This document shows positions 63,258 through 64,000 of a DNA stretch of 64,000 nt, one piece after another. The DNA comes from Enoplolaimus lenunculus (lineage: Eukaryota > Nematoda > Enoplea > Enoplida > Thoracostomopsidae). The stretch is from NCBI GenBank assembly GCA_030248215.1, contig JASANG010002507.1, positions 18,032 through 82,031 on the forward strand. The letters are read 5' to 3'. The stretch's first letter is position 1, and every line of letters begins with the position of its first letter. Under the pieces are notes generated by a model. The model was not told the DNA's origin and made no database searches. It was given only the letters and a program-made list of their open reading frames with translations. A program made the position numbers and the translations under genes.

Positions 63258-64000
63258 CTGAAATAAAACACTAGTACTACAACAAATACGCGCATAAATA
63301 AAATGCCAACAAAAGCGATTTACTTAAACTTAACTTCAACAACCGGCCATAGCCGATTTAACGTTAAACCGGAATAAAGCAGGTATTTTGCAGATATCTG
63401 AGCCAGCTGTTTGAAGGGACGTATACTAGCTAGAGTGGCACCGAACGTAGTATTTCACCGATTCCAAATTCAAACATTGACTTGTGGATTCTCGCCGCAT
63501 ACATAAAAAGTGTGGTATAAAATTAAAACTATTTGCTTGACGTGCCAATTTCAGACCTAGTAACGCTACTCGAATAAAGTATAGGACAGTCAAGCAAATA
63601 TATAAGACATATAAAACGTGAAATACACATTACTATGCCGGGTTCCAATTATATAATTACTAAGCCGAAGCTAGTTGCAGGAGCGGGAGCTTGAATTAAA
63701 AAATATCATCAGCGAATGCACTGTTTATTTACACCAAAACTTTGTCCAAAATGACGTTTTAACTATTTTTTGGGTTTTTATCAATTATAGTTCTAAAGTT
63801 TCCCAAAAATCTGAGCCACATACTGTCTTCTAAACACAAATTTTAAATAGAGTCATTGAGTGGGCCAACCAAGCCTATGTAAACAAATTTTTAGAGGATT
63901 ATCAAGGAACTATTGTCTAGACTTCTAAATTTTTAATGTACAAAAACGCTATCTCAAAAATATGGGACATTGCCATCTTACAACTACATAAATATAAGAC
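63258..64000. other. Right edge, no supported exon
   Basis: The DUF4211 gene must continue upstream here or beyond. A phase-compatible donor near 63320 exists, but I see no acceptor or conserved residues, so I do not call an exon. Confidence 0.4.

Overview
The window is AT-rich animal nuclear DNA. It holds four intron-containing protein genes in a landscape crowded with short non-autonomous DNA transposons (MITEs). The genes are a Gq-class G-protein alpha subunit, a mitochondrial [2Fe-2S] ferredoxin, a secreted ShK-domain protein and a DUF4211 (QSER1/PRR12-type) protein. The Gq protein ends in the Gq/11 sequence EYNLV and the ferredoxin is clearly of adrenodoxin type. An invertebrate deuterostome, such as a tunicate, would fit, but this is inference. 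I recognise no reverse transcriptase, LTR element, full transposase, rRNA gene or CRISPR array.

Layout: 1-1881 is probably Gq 3' flank. The Gq gene (GNAQ type, minus strand, 20294-1882) has eight coding exon positions, and position 6 is present twice (5375-5528 and 4281-4434). From 20295 to 31442 there is no recognised gene, only MITEs and AT-rich sequence. The ferredoxin (FDX1, plus strand) runs 31443-32865. It is convergent with a 12-exon secreted protein gene (minus, 52030-35586). That protein has a signal peptide, a novel-looking six-cysteine segment, Gly/Ser/Tyr linkers, two ShK domains and a Tyr/Pro/Ser-rich tail. From 52031 to 58317 there is no recognised gene. The 3' part of the DUF4211 gene (minus) runs 63257-58318, and its 5' end lies beyond the window or in exons I could not find.

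The exon models rest on matching splice phases and on lengths I checked by hand. They give 353 aa for Gq, about 122 aa for FDX1 and 747 aa for the ShK protein. The genes do not look functionally linked. The strongest biological signal is the duplicated, apparently mutually exclusive Gq exon 6. Its two versions differ at 30 of 154 bases but at only two residues. One of those residues matches human Gq T257, in the effector-contact helix.

The repeats form several families. The largest carries CAGGGTGC-like ends with 8-bp target duplications (hAT-type). Another has GGCCCATG ends and TTAGGC-like arrays inside. Others are GC-rich foldbacks with GGGTTGCGCTATA ends, a TA-flanked family whose ends carry TGAGTCA, and a family of tRNA-like sequences. 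One tRNA-like copy is framed by inverted repeats and TTAA.
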